Source: Planctomycetota bacterium (GTDB lineage: Bacteria > Planctomycetota > J058 > JAJDCP01). From it: 64,000 nucleotides of DNA. The notes under the pieces were generated by a model, which was not told where the DNA came from, ran no database searches, and saw only the letters and a list, made by a program, of their open reading frames with translations. Where the stretch lies: contig JAJDCP010000011.1 of the NCBI GenBank assembly GCA_029260765.1, positions 230,346 through 294,345 on the forward strand, read 5' to 3'. Positions 52,552 through 60,513 of the stretch are shown one piece after another; positions within the stretch are counted from its first letter, which is position 1; each line of letters begins with the position of its first letter. The position numbers and the translations under genes are program-made.

Positions 52552-52850
52552 GAAACGGCTTCCGCCTGGCCGCAAGTGCAGGGGATGGCGAGACACTTGG
52601 GGCAGCCTTCGGCGTAGCGGCGGGCTGCCTGCTCGAGGTCGATGCCGGATAGTGAGGCCAGCGTCGAGAGCCAGGCCAGCACGTCCGAAAACTCCTCCGC
52701 CAGCCGGACCGGGCCTTCCTCTTTGACGACCGCCCGCGACAGCTCTCCAACTTCTTCGACGAACCACATGAACGTGCGCTCAAAGCCGCGGGCGCGGTCT
52801 TTCTCAAGGTAGGTTGCTTCGATGAGCTTCTGGAAGTCTCCGATGCGCAT
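52548..52850 (-). CDS. MazG-like nucleotide pyrophosphohydrolase
   Basis: 100 residues from ATG 52850. The MazG fold motifs are visible: FVEEVGELSRAV (E-E-x-x-E) and LAEEFSDVLAWLSTLA (E-x-x-D), which bind Mg2+ for hydrolysis of nucleoside triphosphates to monophosphates. The C-terminal tail has four Cys (CPKCLAIPCTC), unusual for this small family and possibly metal-binding. The stop overlaps the lptF start; coupling to LPS export is a matter of position and has no known functional meaning. Confidence 0.85.
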   Translation of the reverse strand: MRIGDFQKLIEATYLEKDRARGFERTFMWFVEEVGELSRAVVKEEGPVRLAEEFSDVLAWLSTLASLSGIDLEQAARRYAEGCPKCLAIPCTCGQAEAVS

Positions 52851-52985
52851 CCGCCAAACCTCCGCCCGGGCATGGAAGATCCAGGCGCCAGGCCGAGAGC
52901 ATACCATCTCTGCCTGCTCGGGGAAACGGAGAGATCCCGCCAAGGATCTCGGGCCGGCCAGCAGTCTGCCACGAGTGACCCGGGA

Positions 52986-54239
52986 TCACTCGCGCAGGCT
53001 TTCCAGAGCCTCAAGCCGTTGTTTGGTGTAGGCTTCGGCTGCGGCACGCTCGCGCAATCCGACGCCGGGATCGATGGGCTCCCACAGGAAGAGGATCTGT
53101 CGCCGGTTGTCATGCGACGGGATCTCGAGGAGCCGGAGCAACCAGCGCACCTCCGCCGAGGAGAGACCGACAGTGTCGCCGGCAAAATCCTGCTGCAGGA
53201 TCGCAACCATCACGTCGAGCGAGTCGGACATGGTGGCCCCGAAGGTCATCCCTCTCTGTACCGGGGACTCGTCCGCCTCGGGTGGAGACTGCGGCTCCGG
53301 GCCGGGAAGTGGCGCCGCGCCTGGCCGGGCACGTCGACTGCGTTCGCCTTCAAACAACCAGTCGGACTTTTCGGCCTGCGCGTCTCGCGCGGCTCCGCCG
53401 CCCATCTCCGACTCGCGTGCACGCAGATCTTTGAGGTCGAGCTCCACGCCCGGAAGCTGCTCAAGTCGCGAGAGCAGGCCGGGCATTTCGGTTTCGGAGA
53501 CCTCTGCGAGCAAGGATTGACCCACCTCAATCGTCGCTTCGAGCTCGGCGATCAACGCGTCGACCCGCCACCCCTGCGCTCGCTCGCTGTCTACCGGCAT
53601 GCCATCTGCAGGCACGTCTGGGGCCCGTCCACCCGCCGCGCCCCCATCGCGGACCTCGTTGGCCGGCCAGCCTTCGTCTGCGGGCATGGTGGGTTCGGGC
53701 ATTGGAGGAGCCGGTGCACCGAGGCTCACGTCGTCGGGATCGCTGTCGTTCGCCTCGACCTTCGCCTCTGCGGGAGCTTCCAGACCAGGATCGACGGCAG
53801 CTCCAGGCGCTCCGGCGCCTCCTGCCGGCTCTTCCGCGCGGTCGTCTTCATGCTCTCGTTCGGCGAGCGAGAGTTCCGCCTGGTCGCGATCGTGCGGCCC
53901 CTGCGGAGGAGTGGCCGGCGGGCCCATTCCGACCCACAACGCCAGCAAGACGCCGGCCGCCAGCGCAAACGCCCGCCGCAGGAAAACACCCGCCCGGCCT
54001 GGCCGGGCGGGTCGAGCCGACCCGCCGTCCAGCCCCTTGCGGACCGAATCGAACAAGCTGGCAGGCGCCGTCAGCTGAGGCAGCTCTCGCAGCTGCTGGA
54101 CCACTGAGCCCAGGCCGTCAAGCTCGTCGCGGCAAGCCGAGCACTCGGCGAGGTGCGCCTCGAGCTCCTGCCGCTCGTCGACGCTCAGCTCGCCATCGAC
54201 GTAGGGACACAGCATCTCAACGAAGCTATCGCCGTCCAT
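52986..54239 (-). CDS. Transmembrane anti-sigma factor with zinc finger
   Basis: 417 residues. Residues 1-45 form the anti-sigma zinc-binding domain: CPYVDGELSVDERQELEAHL then H-x3-C-x2-C in HLAECSACRDEL. One membrane helix lies near residues 88-105 (AFALAAGVLLALWVGMG). The extracytoplasmic part is acidic and Pro/Ala-rich, with a folded C-terminal segment (MSDSLDVMVAILQQDFAGD onward) that could sense a signal. Its start overlaps the ECF sigma gene by 14 bp, so it should hold that sigma factor inactive at the membrane. PrsW- or CPBP-type proteases in this window are possible but unproven regulators. Confidence 0.88.
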   Translation of the reverse strand: MDGDSFVEMLCPYVDGELSVDERQELEAHLAECSACRDELDGLGSVVQQLRELPQLTAPASLFDSVRKGLDGGSARPARPGRAGVFLRRAFALAAGVLLALWVGMGPPATPPQGPHDRDQAELSLAEREHEDDRAEEPAGGAGAPGAAVDPGLEAPAEAKVEANDSDPDDVSLGAPAPPMPEPTMPADEGWPANEVRDGGAAGGRAPDVPADGMPVDSERAQGWRVDALIAELEATIEVGQSLLAEVSETEMPGLLSRLEQLPGVELDLKDLRARESEMGGGAARDAQAEKSDWLFEGERSRRARPGAAPLPGPEPQSPPEADESPVQRGMTFGATMSDSLDVMVAILQQDFAGDTVGLSSAEVRWLLRLLEIPSHDNRRQILFLWEPIDPGVGLRERAAAEAYTKQRLEALESLRE

Positions 54240-54810
54240 CGATGTACCCCTCCAGTTTCTTGCGCAGCTTCTGTCGAGCGCGGAAAAGCTTGGACTTCAC
54301 GGACCCGAGCGGGCAGTCGAGGACTTCAGCCATCTCTTCGTAACGAAGCCCTTGGATGTCCTTCAACACGATGATTGTCGAGGCCTCGCGATCCAGCTCG
54401 GCCAGCGCCTTCTGCACCACGGCCTGCCTCTCGCGCTGCAGGACTCTCTGCAAGGGTCGCTCAGAACCGTCATCTCTCGGCTCCCAACGTTCGCCTTCTT
54501 GATTGTACTCCATTGGCAGCTCATTGCGGCGCCGCACCTTACGTCGGTGCGACCGAGCGCTGTTGACCGCGATCCGGAACAACCAGGTGTAGAAGGCCGA
54601 ACGGCCGTCGAACCTCTGCAATGCCCGATAAGCCTTCAGGAAGGTTTCCTGCGAGGCCTCAAGGGCGTCATCTCGATTGCCGAGCACACGAACAGTGACG
54701 GTATAGATCCGGTCCTGATAACGCAGGACCAGCTCTTCGAACGCCTTACGGTCTCCGGCCTTGGCCCTTTGGACCAGCCCGGCATCTTCGTGAGCCGAAG
54801 TAGCTGTCAC
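54226..54810 (-). CDS. ECF-family RNA polymerase sigma factor
   Basis: 194 residues from GTG 54810. Region 2 is FEELVLRYQDRIYTVTVRVL through SQETFLKAYRALQRF; region 4 has LRYEEMAEVLDCPLGSVKSK and LFRARQKLRKKL. The layout matches SigE/SigW-like ECF sigma factors used in envelope stress. The frame is open further upstream, but a promoter-like sequence at 54938-54966 would start transcription near 54930, and GTG 54810 is the only in-frame start codon below that, so I use it. It overlaps the anti-sigma gene by 14 bp. Confidence 0.9.
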   Translation of the reverse strand: MTATSAHEDAGLVQRAKAGDRKAFEELVLRYQDRIYTVTVRVLGNRDDALEASQETFLKAYRALQRFDGRSAFYTWLFRIAVNSARSHRRKVRRRNELPMEYNQEGERWEPRDDGSERPLQRVLQRERQAVVQKALAELDREASTIIVLKDIQGLRYEEMAEVLDCPLGSVKSKLFRARQKLRKKLEGYIDGRR

Positions 54811-54937
54811 CTTGGTCCCGGCTCCTGGTTCTTGGACGCGACCGCCCTTCGATGGTTCCGTGTTTCTTGGCTCGAATCGCTCGCCAGCGCAGGGGTCGTT
54901 TTCCCGGCACCCTCGCGCGCAACCCGCCCTGCGCACG

Positions 54938-54966
54938 ATTCTATGAGCCTACGTGTCAGGGGTCAA
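54938..54966 (-). promoter_or_regulatory. Putative promoter of the ECF sigma/anti-sigma operon
   Basis: On the minus strand TTGACC (54966-54961), 17-bp spacer, TAGAAT (54943-54938). It predicts a 120-nt leader and sets the start of the sigma gene below 54930. No ECF-type autoregulatory motif (GGAAC-like) was noticed. Confidence 0.55.
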
Positions 54967-55041
54967 GCAAACCGAGCCGCGGACCGTAAGCTCTAAGTGC
55001 TGACAGAATAAGGGGAAAGCGGATCTTTTTTCAGGTTGTGC

Positions 55042-55070
55042 TTGAATAAAGGGCGCCAGAGCATTAATGT
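55042..55070 (+). promoter_or_regulatory. Putative promoter of the glycine-rich lipoprotein gene
   Basis: TTGAAT (55042-55047), 17-bp spacer, TAATGT (55065-55070), in a locally AT-rich stretch. The leader to ATG 55228 would be about 150 nt. The 417-bp spacer 54811-55227 holds this promoter and the divergent one at 54938-54966, and nothing else I can identify. Confidence 0.45.
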
Positions 55071-55227
55071 TGGCAAAACAGGAAGCATATGTCTCTCCGT
55101 GGTGGGGAAATTAAGAACTGCTCTGGTGTGGCGTGTGACGTCCGAGGCATTCCTGCGGTCCGGGCCTGAAGAACTCGGTGCTCGGGCGAAGAGTGCGCAC
55201 GGCAGACAGTTTATTTGGAGGCGTAGC

Positions 55228-56751
55228 ATGACGGGTTTCCCGAAACTGGGCTCGGTTCTTCCGGCCCTAATCGTAGCATTGGCGTTCGTCGGGTGTTCCA
55301 GCGATTCCAACCGTGGAAGCGCTGGCCTGATCGACACCCACGGTGGCTCCGCTTCCGATTCCATCGGAGTCGGTGGCTGCGGTGGCAGTGTCAGCCTGGA
55401 GGCTGGTGACAACATCTACATCAGGGCAGGTGACATCCCTGACCCCGAATTCTCGAGTACCGATTGGCAGGTCACGGGTGAGGCAGACGCCTCGACGATG
55501 GTCGGCAACGGCCTGACCAACACGTCGGCCAACGGCATCCGAACCTTGACTTTCGTTCAAAACTTCGTGATCCAAGGCACACTGACCAACTCGGTCGGCA
55601 GTGAGACTCTGCTGGTGATCAATGCGCCGACCATTCATGTGCTCGGCGCGATCGATCTCGCAGGCGGCGATTCGAACACCGTGGCGACCCGCGGAACGAG
55701 CGTCAGCCTGAACGCCACCGAACCGGGTGGCGAGATCTTTGTCCTCGGACAGATCGACACCAGTGGTGGTTCCGGCCCTGTGGCCGGCCGAGGCGGAAAC
55801 GTCTGGCTGAACGCAGACAACTGCGGCACCTCGATTTCCAGCCCGGGTCTGACATCCGAAGGCAACGTCATCATGCGCGGCAAGATCACCACCAACGGTG
55901 GCAACGGCGAAGACGACGGCGAGCATGGTGGCAGCGTTGCCATCAGCGCCTGCAATGACATCTTCCTCGAGATGCTGCCGATCGAAGGCATCACCACGTA
56001 CGGTGGCTCGGGCAATCTCCTCGGTGGCGACGCCGGCGACATTTCCGCCTCCGCCTCCAACGTTGACACCAACGGAAGCCTGGTGATCGGTGGCACGATC
56101 CTTTCCGCTAATGGCGGCAGCGGTCGCGACGGCGGGCATGGTGGCGATATCAGCTTGAGCCTGGCGCCGAAGTCGGGCAACACCGGCACGGGCGACCTCC
56201 TCAACCAGGCACGGATCATCAGCAACGGTGGATCCGGTACTGGCGGCGGGCAGTTCAGCGATGGTGGGGACGGCGGCGATGTGTGGTTCACCACCTACGA
56301 CAGTGGCCAGAACATCGAAAACGAAGGCTCGATCGACACCGGTGGTGGCTCTGCCTCTGGTCAAGACAACGCCTCCGCGGGCCATGGCGGCGACGTCTAC
56401 ATCACGACGGACTCCGACAACAACGACCTCGGTGGTATGATCCGCAACAGCGGCACCATCACCACCGACGGTGGCTCGGGCGTGCTCTTCGGTGGAGATG
56501 CCGGCGACATCATGTTCGATACCGACCCCAACGACGGCGAAGATGCCAGCAACGGGGAAGGCGAGAATCTCGGCAATCTGAATGCACGTGGCGGCGACGC
56601 CAACAACAATCCCAACACCTCGAGCGTCGGTGGCGACGGCGGACTGATCTGGCTGCGTGCCCGCGGTGCGTTCCAGTCGAACGCGAGCTTCGATGCGCTG
56701 GGCGGCTCTGGTGTGACCGAAGGTAGCGCTGTGATTCCGATTGTCGACTGA
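55228..56751 (+). CDS. Glycine-rich repeat lipoprotein, possible beta-helix surface protein
   Basis: 507 residues from ATG 55228 behind GGAGG. A lipoprotein signal (LPALIVALAFVGCSS) anchors it in the outer membrane or cell surface. The mature chain consists of about 11 irregular repeats of 30-45 residues. Each has a GGSG-type turn, a variable loop, and a GGDI/GGDV strand, for example NGGSGRDGGHGGDISLS and TDGGSGVLFGGDAGDIMFD. Composition is dominated by Gly, Asp, Asn, Ser and Thr, unlike neighbouring genes. This suggests a parallel beta-helix or adhesin-like fibre; Ca2+ binding is possible given the Asp/Gly loops, but it is not a recognisable RTX repeat. Confidence 0.75.
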   Translation: MTGFPKLGSVLPALIVALAFVGCSSDSNRGSAGLIDTHGGSASDSIGVGGCGGSVSLEAGDNIYIRAGDIPDPEFSSTDWQVTGEADASTMVGNGLTNTSANGIRTLTFVQNFVIQGTLTNSVGSETLLVINAPTIHVLGAIDLAGGDSNTVATRGTSVSLNATEPGGEIFVLGQIDTSGGSGPVAGRGGNVWLNADNCGTSISSPGLTSEGNVIMRGKITTNGGNGEDDGEHGGSVAISACNDIFLEMLPIEGITTYGGSGNLLGGDAGDISASASNVDTNGSLVIGGTILSANGGSGRDGGHGGDISLSLAPKSGNTGTGDLLNQARIISNGGSGTGGGQFSDGGDGGDVWFTTYDSGQNIENEGSIDTGGGSASGQDNASAGHGGDVYITTDSDNNDLGGMIRNSGTITTDGGSGVLFGGDAGDIMFDTDPNDGEDASNGEGENLGNLNARGGDANNNPNTSSVGGDGGLIWLRARGAFQSNASFDALGGSGVTEGSAVIPIVD

Positions 56752-56901
56752 CATGCTCTTCTGATTCCCGCGCCTGGCCGGAAGGCCGTGCTACGCGAAT
56801 CTCAGGCCGGGGTAACAGGCCTCTCTTGTCAAGGAATGCCCCGGCCTGCGCCTTTGGGGATCTACCGCCCCTGCCCTCCCTGGGTTGGGGCGCCCCCCCG
56901 C

Positions 56902-56930
56902 TTGACAGCGCGACGTGAAACTGGTACACG
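56902..56930 (+). promoter_or_regulatory. Putative promoter of the MglA/roadblock cluster
   Basis: TTGACA (56902-56907), 17-bp spacer, TACACG (56925-56930). The -35 is consensus, the -10 poor. It lies in the 342-bp spacer 56752-57093, which also has a weak GGCC-GGAA-GGCC stem near 56779 and no gene. An AAGGGAGAAGGA at about 56957-56968 looks like a ribosome-binding site but has no start codon after it. Confidence 0.45.
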
Positions 56931-57093
56931 AAAAGCAATAAATCAGTTGTTCCCAAGGGAGAAGGAACTTTTTTCACCAGGACTGGCTCACAAACAATTG
57001 ACGGCGGACTCCACGGAGCCGTTCTCACGAGCTGGCCTCTCTGATCACCCTTCCCTACTGCCGGATGGTTTGCCGTTGGGTTTCCTACAGCGC

Positions 57094-58185
57094 ATGAAAC
57101 AGCGGAGTGAATTGCGCCGGGTGCGGCGCGACTCGAAAGAGTTCCCCACTCCGCTCATCTTCGTCAGTCTGATCGACAAATTGGTCGAGTGCGAGCAGAT
57201 CGACGAAGCGGAGACGGTGGCGAAAGATGCGCTCACCCGCTTCCCGGACTCTGAACTGATCCGCACGGCCTACCGACGATTGATGAGGCTTCGAAACAAA
57301 GACGAGCTCAAGTCGCTTCGCGGCGAGTTGCGCCGCAGCTCCGACCCCGTCATGTACGCCCGCCTCGCCGACCTGTATCTCGAGTTGGGCGAAGAAGAGC
57401 TGTCGCAAGATCTTGCGCTCTCTGCCGTCGAGAAGTTCCCTCAGAGCGACGGCAACTACATCGTGCTGGGCAAGATCCGCGCGCGCCGTTTTGCCGTGTC
57501 ACACCAGGCGAAAGATGGCTTCCTGGCGATCCAGTACTTCGAACGGGCGGTCGAGCTGAACCGGGACAACTACCGGTCCCTACTGACCATGGCCGAGATC
57601 CTTGTCGAAGTGGGCCAACGTACCCGGGCTTTGCAGGTCTTGGAACAGATTCTACGATTTGCTCCAAACGACCCGCGGGCTCGCCGCCTCCGCGAGAGGG
57701 CGCTCAGACTGCCCAACGCGGACGAACGGTTTCTCGAAGATGCCTTCCGAAAGTACGAAGAACTGTACCGAAGGGGTGAAGGGCACCGATACAACGGCTA
57801 TAGTCCAGCAGAGCGTTTTTTGAAAGAGCCGACGCTGCTGAAGAAGAAGCTCGCTCAATTCAGCGGGCTTGAAGGACTCAAATTCGTCGTTGCGCTGGCA
57901 CCTGGTGGAAAGATCCTGGCGTCGTTCACGGCTCCCGGCGAACGGGTCGATAGATTGTTTCTTGCACAGAAAGCAGAGCGTCTGTTCAATGCGACGGAAG
58001 ACTGCTCGGTGAGAATGGACCTGGGAGCCCTCAAGCACGGGCTCTTCGACGGTGGAGACACCAAGATCATGATCATGCGATTCGACATTGTACGATTCGC
58101 GTTGTTTATGACTCGAGCCGTTAAGGTGAATCTGCTGGACCGGGCCGTGCGGAATTTCCTCGAACACGAACTCTTTGTCAACTGA
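57094..58185 (+). CDS. TPR protein with C-terminal roadblock-like domain
   Basis: 363 residues from ATG 57094; TTG 57070 or 57076 would add six to eight residues, and no start has a convincing ribosome-binding site. Residues 15-235 are tetratricopeptide-type helix pairs (DEAETVAKDALTRFPDSELI; ARLADLYLELGEEELSQDLA; AIQYFERAVELNRDNYRSLL). Residues 265-363 resemble a roadblock/LC7 domain (LKFVVALAPGGKILASFTAP, then KIMIMRFDIVRFALFMTRAV). Roadblock domains regulate small GTPases, and an MglA-like GTPase lies two genes downstream, so it is probably a regulator or effector in that polarity system. It precedes the next gene by about 10 bp. Confidence 0.78.
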   Translation: MKQRSELRRVRRDSKEFPTPLIFVSLIDKLVECEQIDEAETVAKDALTRFPDSELIRTAYRRLMRLRNKDELKSLRGELRRSSDPVMYARLADLYLELGEEELSQDLALSAVEKFPQSDGNYIVLGKIRARRFAVSHQAKDGFLAIQYFERAVELNRDNYRSLLTMAEILVEVGQRTRALQVLEQILRFAPNDPRARRLRERALRLPNADERFLEDAFRKYEELYRRGEGHRYNGYSPAERFLKEPTLLKKKLAQFSGLEGLKFVVALAPGGKILASFTAPGERVDRLFLAQKAERLFNATEDCSVRMDLGALKHGLFDGGDTKIMIMRFDIVRFALFMTRAVKVNLLDRAVRNFLEHELFVN

Positions 58186-58195
58186 GGTTCCAAGC

Positions 58196-58555
58196 GTGCG
58201 CGAAATCCTGAGCGAGCTGAATGAGCACGCTGGTGTCAAAGGGAGCATGGTCGTCACCGAAGATGGCATGATTGTCGCTTCGGCCCTGAGTAAGGGATTG
58301 GAACAGGAGACTCTTGCTGCGGTTTCATCAATGATGATTCAGACAGCAAAAAAGAGCCTGGACTCAAACCTGGACCGTATCATCATGACTTCAAGTCATG
58401 GTAAGCTGGTGCTCGAAGACCTGGGAAATGCTTATATCGTCGTTGTGACCAACTCCTATATCAATCTGGATGTCACACTGATCGAAATCCAGAGCGCGGG
58501 AAGGAAGATCCGAGCCCGCGAACGGAAATTAGAACAACCCCCGTTGCAGGGCTGA
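58196..58555 (+). CDS. Roadblock/LC7-domain protein (MglB-like)
   Basis: 119 residues from GTG 58196, with GAGG eight bases upstream; TTG 58175 is a longer alternative. The single roadblock domain is clear: REILSELNEHAGVKGSMVVT, EDGMIVASALSKG, and the C-terminal strand YIVVVTNSYINLDVTLIEIQ. MglB proteins of this type are GTPase-activating partners of MglA; the MglA-like gene begins three bases after its stop. Confidence 0.88.
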   Translation: MREILSELNEHAGVKGSMVVTEDGMIVASALSKGLEQETLAAVSSMMIQTAKKSLDSNLDRIIMTSSHGKLVLEDLGNAYIVVVTNSYINLDVTLIEIQSAGRKIRARERKLEQPPLQG

Positions 58556-58558
58556 TGT

Positions 58559-59638
58559 ATGGTTCAGATTAACTTCGCCCGTCGAGAAGTCAACTGCAAG
58601 ATCGTCTACTACGGCCCTGGCCTGAGTGGAAAGACGACCAATCTCGAGGTCGTCCACAAGAAGGCACCGCCCGACCGACGAGGTGAGCTGACGTCGATTG
58701 CGACGGAGGGTGACCGCACGCTGTTCTTCGACTATATGCCTCTCGACCTGGGAAAAGTCGGCGGCATGAACACGAAGTTCCAGCTCTACACGGTACCCGG
58801 CCAAGTCTACTACAATGCGACGCGAAAGCTCGTGCTGCAAGGGGCCGACGGAGTGATCTTCGTAGCTGACTCGAGAACATCCAAGCTGCAAGAGAACATC
58901 GAGTCGATCCAGAATCTCGAGGACAATCTGAAAGAACAGGGTCTCGACATCCGCAGCACCCCCCTGGTCATCCAATGGAATAAGCGTGACCTGCCCGACA
59001 TCATGACGGTGCCCGAGCTTGAAGAGTCCGTCAACAAGCTCAGTGTTCCGAGCATGGAGGGTTGTGCCAAAACCGGTGAAGGGGTGTTTCCGACGCTGAA
59101 AAGGCTTGCAGGCCTGGTGCTTGACAATCTCAACAAGCAATATGGTGTCGGTACGCGCTCTTCAGGCGCTCGTTCGGGAGCGCGACGTCAGTCCAGCAAG
59201 GCACGTTCCCCCGCGGCTGCAGCCGGAGCACGCGGGGCGCCGGCCGGCAACGACCGCCGTCAACCACCAGCGGGTGGTGGGCAGAGTCGTGGAGCCGCTG
59301 TCGCCAGCTCACCTGGTCGCAACTCGCAATCACGCAGCCAGCCACCTCCGGCCCGCGAGCGTGCATCTGCGGGCGCCGACGCGGGCGGATCCGGCAGGCC
59401 TGGGCGGATCCGACGGGGACTGCCCGAACCGCAACCGATGCAACGCCGGCGGCAAGAAGCCGCACCGCAGCAACGGTCCCGCTCGGGTTCGTCTTCTGGG
59501 CCCCGATCGGGGCCCAAGGGCTCGGGACGAGAGCCCATGGATGTGAAGAAGGTTGCTCTTGTGGTTGGTCTGGCCGTAGGCCTATGTGTGGTCGTCGCGA
59601 TCTATTGGCAAGACTTCGCAGCGATTCTGGGGCTCTGA
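58559..59638 (+). CDS. MglA-like small GTPase with disordered linker and C-terminal membrane anchor
   Basis: 359 residues. Residues 1-195 are a complete MglA-type GTPase: P-loop GPGLSGKTTN (19-28), switch region with DYMPLDLGKVGGMNTKFQLY, TVPGQVYYNATRKLVL (G3), WNKRDLPD (G4), and MEGCAKTGEGVFPTL. MglA switches set cell polarity and motility. A 130-residue Arg/Ser/Pro/Ala/Gly linker follows, then one membrane helix (KKVALVVGLAVGLCVVVAIY, about 333-352) and seven residues. Myxococcus MglA is about 195 residues and soluble, so the tail anchor is unusual and would hold this GTPase at the membrane. Confidence 0.9.
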   Translation: MVQINFARREVNCKIVYYGPGLSGKTTNLEVVHKKAPPDRRGELTSIATEGDRTLFFDYMPLDLGKVGGMNTKFQLYTVPGQVYYNATRKLVLQGADGVIFVADSRTSKLQENIESIQNLEDNLKEQGLDIRSTPLVIQWNKRDLPDIMTVPELEESVNKLSVPSMEGCAKTGEGVFPTLKRLAGLVLDNLNKQYGVGTRSSGARSGARRQSSKARSPAAAAGARGAPAGNDRRQPPAGGGQSRGAAVASSPGRNSQSRSQPPPARERASAGADAGGSGRPGRIRRGLPEPQPMQRRRQEAAPQQRSRSGSSSGPRSGPKGSGREPMDVKKVALVVGLAVGLCVVVAIYWQDFAAILGL

Positions 59639-59744
59639 GCCTGTGTCGACAAGTTGAATTGCGGGGGGCCTGATCATTTCTTCCGATAGCGAACTTCTGC
59701 GTCAACGACGCCTGATCTTCTATCAGGATTATATTCCTCAGATC

Positions 59745-60176
59745 ATGGCGATCCTCGATGAGTACATGCGCCTCTCCGAGTCGCGCTGCAACATCCTCAT
59801 CGACAAAGCGGGGCACCTCGTGGCTCAGGTGGGCTCCGTCTCTGACATCAACCTCGAGACGATCTCAGCCCTGGTCGCCGGCTCGTTCGCTGCGACCCGC
59901 GAGCTCGCTCGCCAGCTCGGCGAAGAGGCGTTCCCCGTACTGTTCCACCAGGGCAAGGAAATCAACATCCAGCTGATGTTGGTAGACCCCACGATCGTGG
60001 TCACGATCTTCGACGACCGAACGACCACAGGGATGGTTCGTTTGTACGCCAAACAAGCCCAGAACAAACTTGCCGACATGTTGAAGAAGATGGAACGCCG
60101 CCCAAAGGTCGAACGCAAGCGGCCTGACCGACGCCAGGAATTCGACCAACAAGCCCTCGACGAGATCTTCGGCTGA
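59745..60176 (+). CDS. Second roadblock-domain protein of the MglA cluster
   Basis: 143 residues from ATG 59745. Roadblock pattern: SRCNILIDKAGHLVAQVGSV, then LVAGSFAATRELARQLGE, then QLMLVDPTIVVTIFDDRTTT. The last 30 residues are basic, then acidic (RPDRRQEFDQQALDEIFG). No ribosome-binding site precedes ATG 59745. The same frame is open back to 59658, and an ATT at 59676 sits seven bases after GGGGGG; a non-canonical start there would add SSDSELLRQRRLIFYQDYIP, which reads like the missing first helix. It is the last gene of the cluster. Confidence 0.8.
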   Translation: MAILDEYMRLSESRCNILIDKAGHLVAQVGSVSDINLETISALVAGSFAATRELARQLGEEAFPVLFHQGKEINIQLMLVDPTIVVTIFDDRTTTGMVRLYAKQAQNKLADMLKKMERRPKVERKRPDRRQEFDQQALDEIFG

Positions 60177-60194
60177 CCAGCAGCCTTCCTCCGC

Positions 60195-60222
60195 TTGACG
60201 TGGCGACGCCTCCCTGTAGCAT
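60195..60222 (+). promoter_or_regulatory. Putative promoter of mgtE
   Basis: TTGACG (60195-60200), 16-bp spacer, TAGCAT (60217-60222). Transcription would start near 60229, giving a leader of about 285 nt before ATG 60514. Confidence 0.55.
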
Positions 60223-60249
60223 GGCTCTTTGAGCGCGATGCACCCTATA

Positions 60250-60297
60250 CAAGCCGCGCAGTAGCGCCAGCCCATCAAGGGCCGGGCGCGCGGCTTG
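60250..60297 (+). promoter_or_regulatory. Strong hairpin in the mgtE leader
   Basis: CAAGCCGCGC (60250-60259) pairs perfectly with GCGCGGCTTG (60288-60297), enclosing 28 nt that can form a smaller GC stem. A second, weaker stem (TCTGC/GCAGA) lies near 60454-60476. The 337-bp spacer 60177-60513 holds these, the promoter, and no gene. Magnesium-responsive control would fit the downstream transporter, but I do not recognise the M-box consensus. Confidence 0.45.
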
Positions 60298-60513
60298 CGG
60301 TCCACGAGAAACAAATCCCGGGTTTTTCGGCAGTTTATTGTCGCCCCTGGCAGGGAACGAGAAACCAGCATACCGGGCGTATGTAAGCGGCGAGCCCCGC
60401 CATGGGCGGTGCGGACCGGCGCCAACGAGTGCGTGCTGCATCGGTCCTTAGTTCTGCTTTCTGTGCGCAGGCAGAAACAACAGTCACCGAAAGCTTCGAA
60501 AACGACAGCATCC

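Noticed and set aside
54226..54936. A longer sigma factor starting at 54936
   Set aside because: That start lies within a few bases of the predicted -10 element and would precede the transcription start.
60229..60513. M-box (ykoK) magnesium riboswitch
   Set aside because: The known conserved M-box segments were not recognisable by eye; only a generic hairpin is supported.
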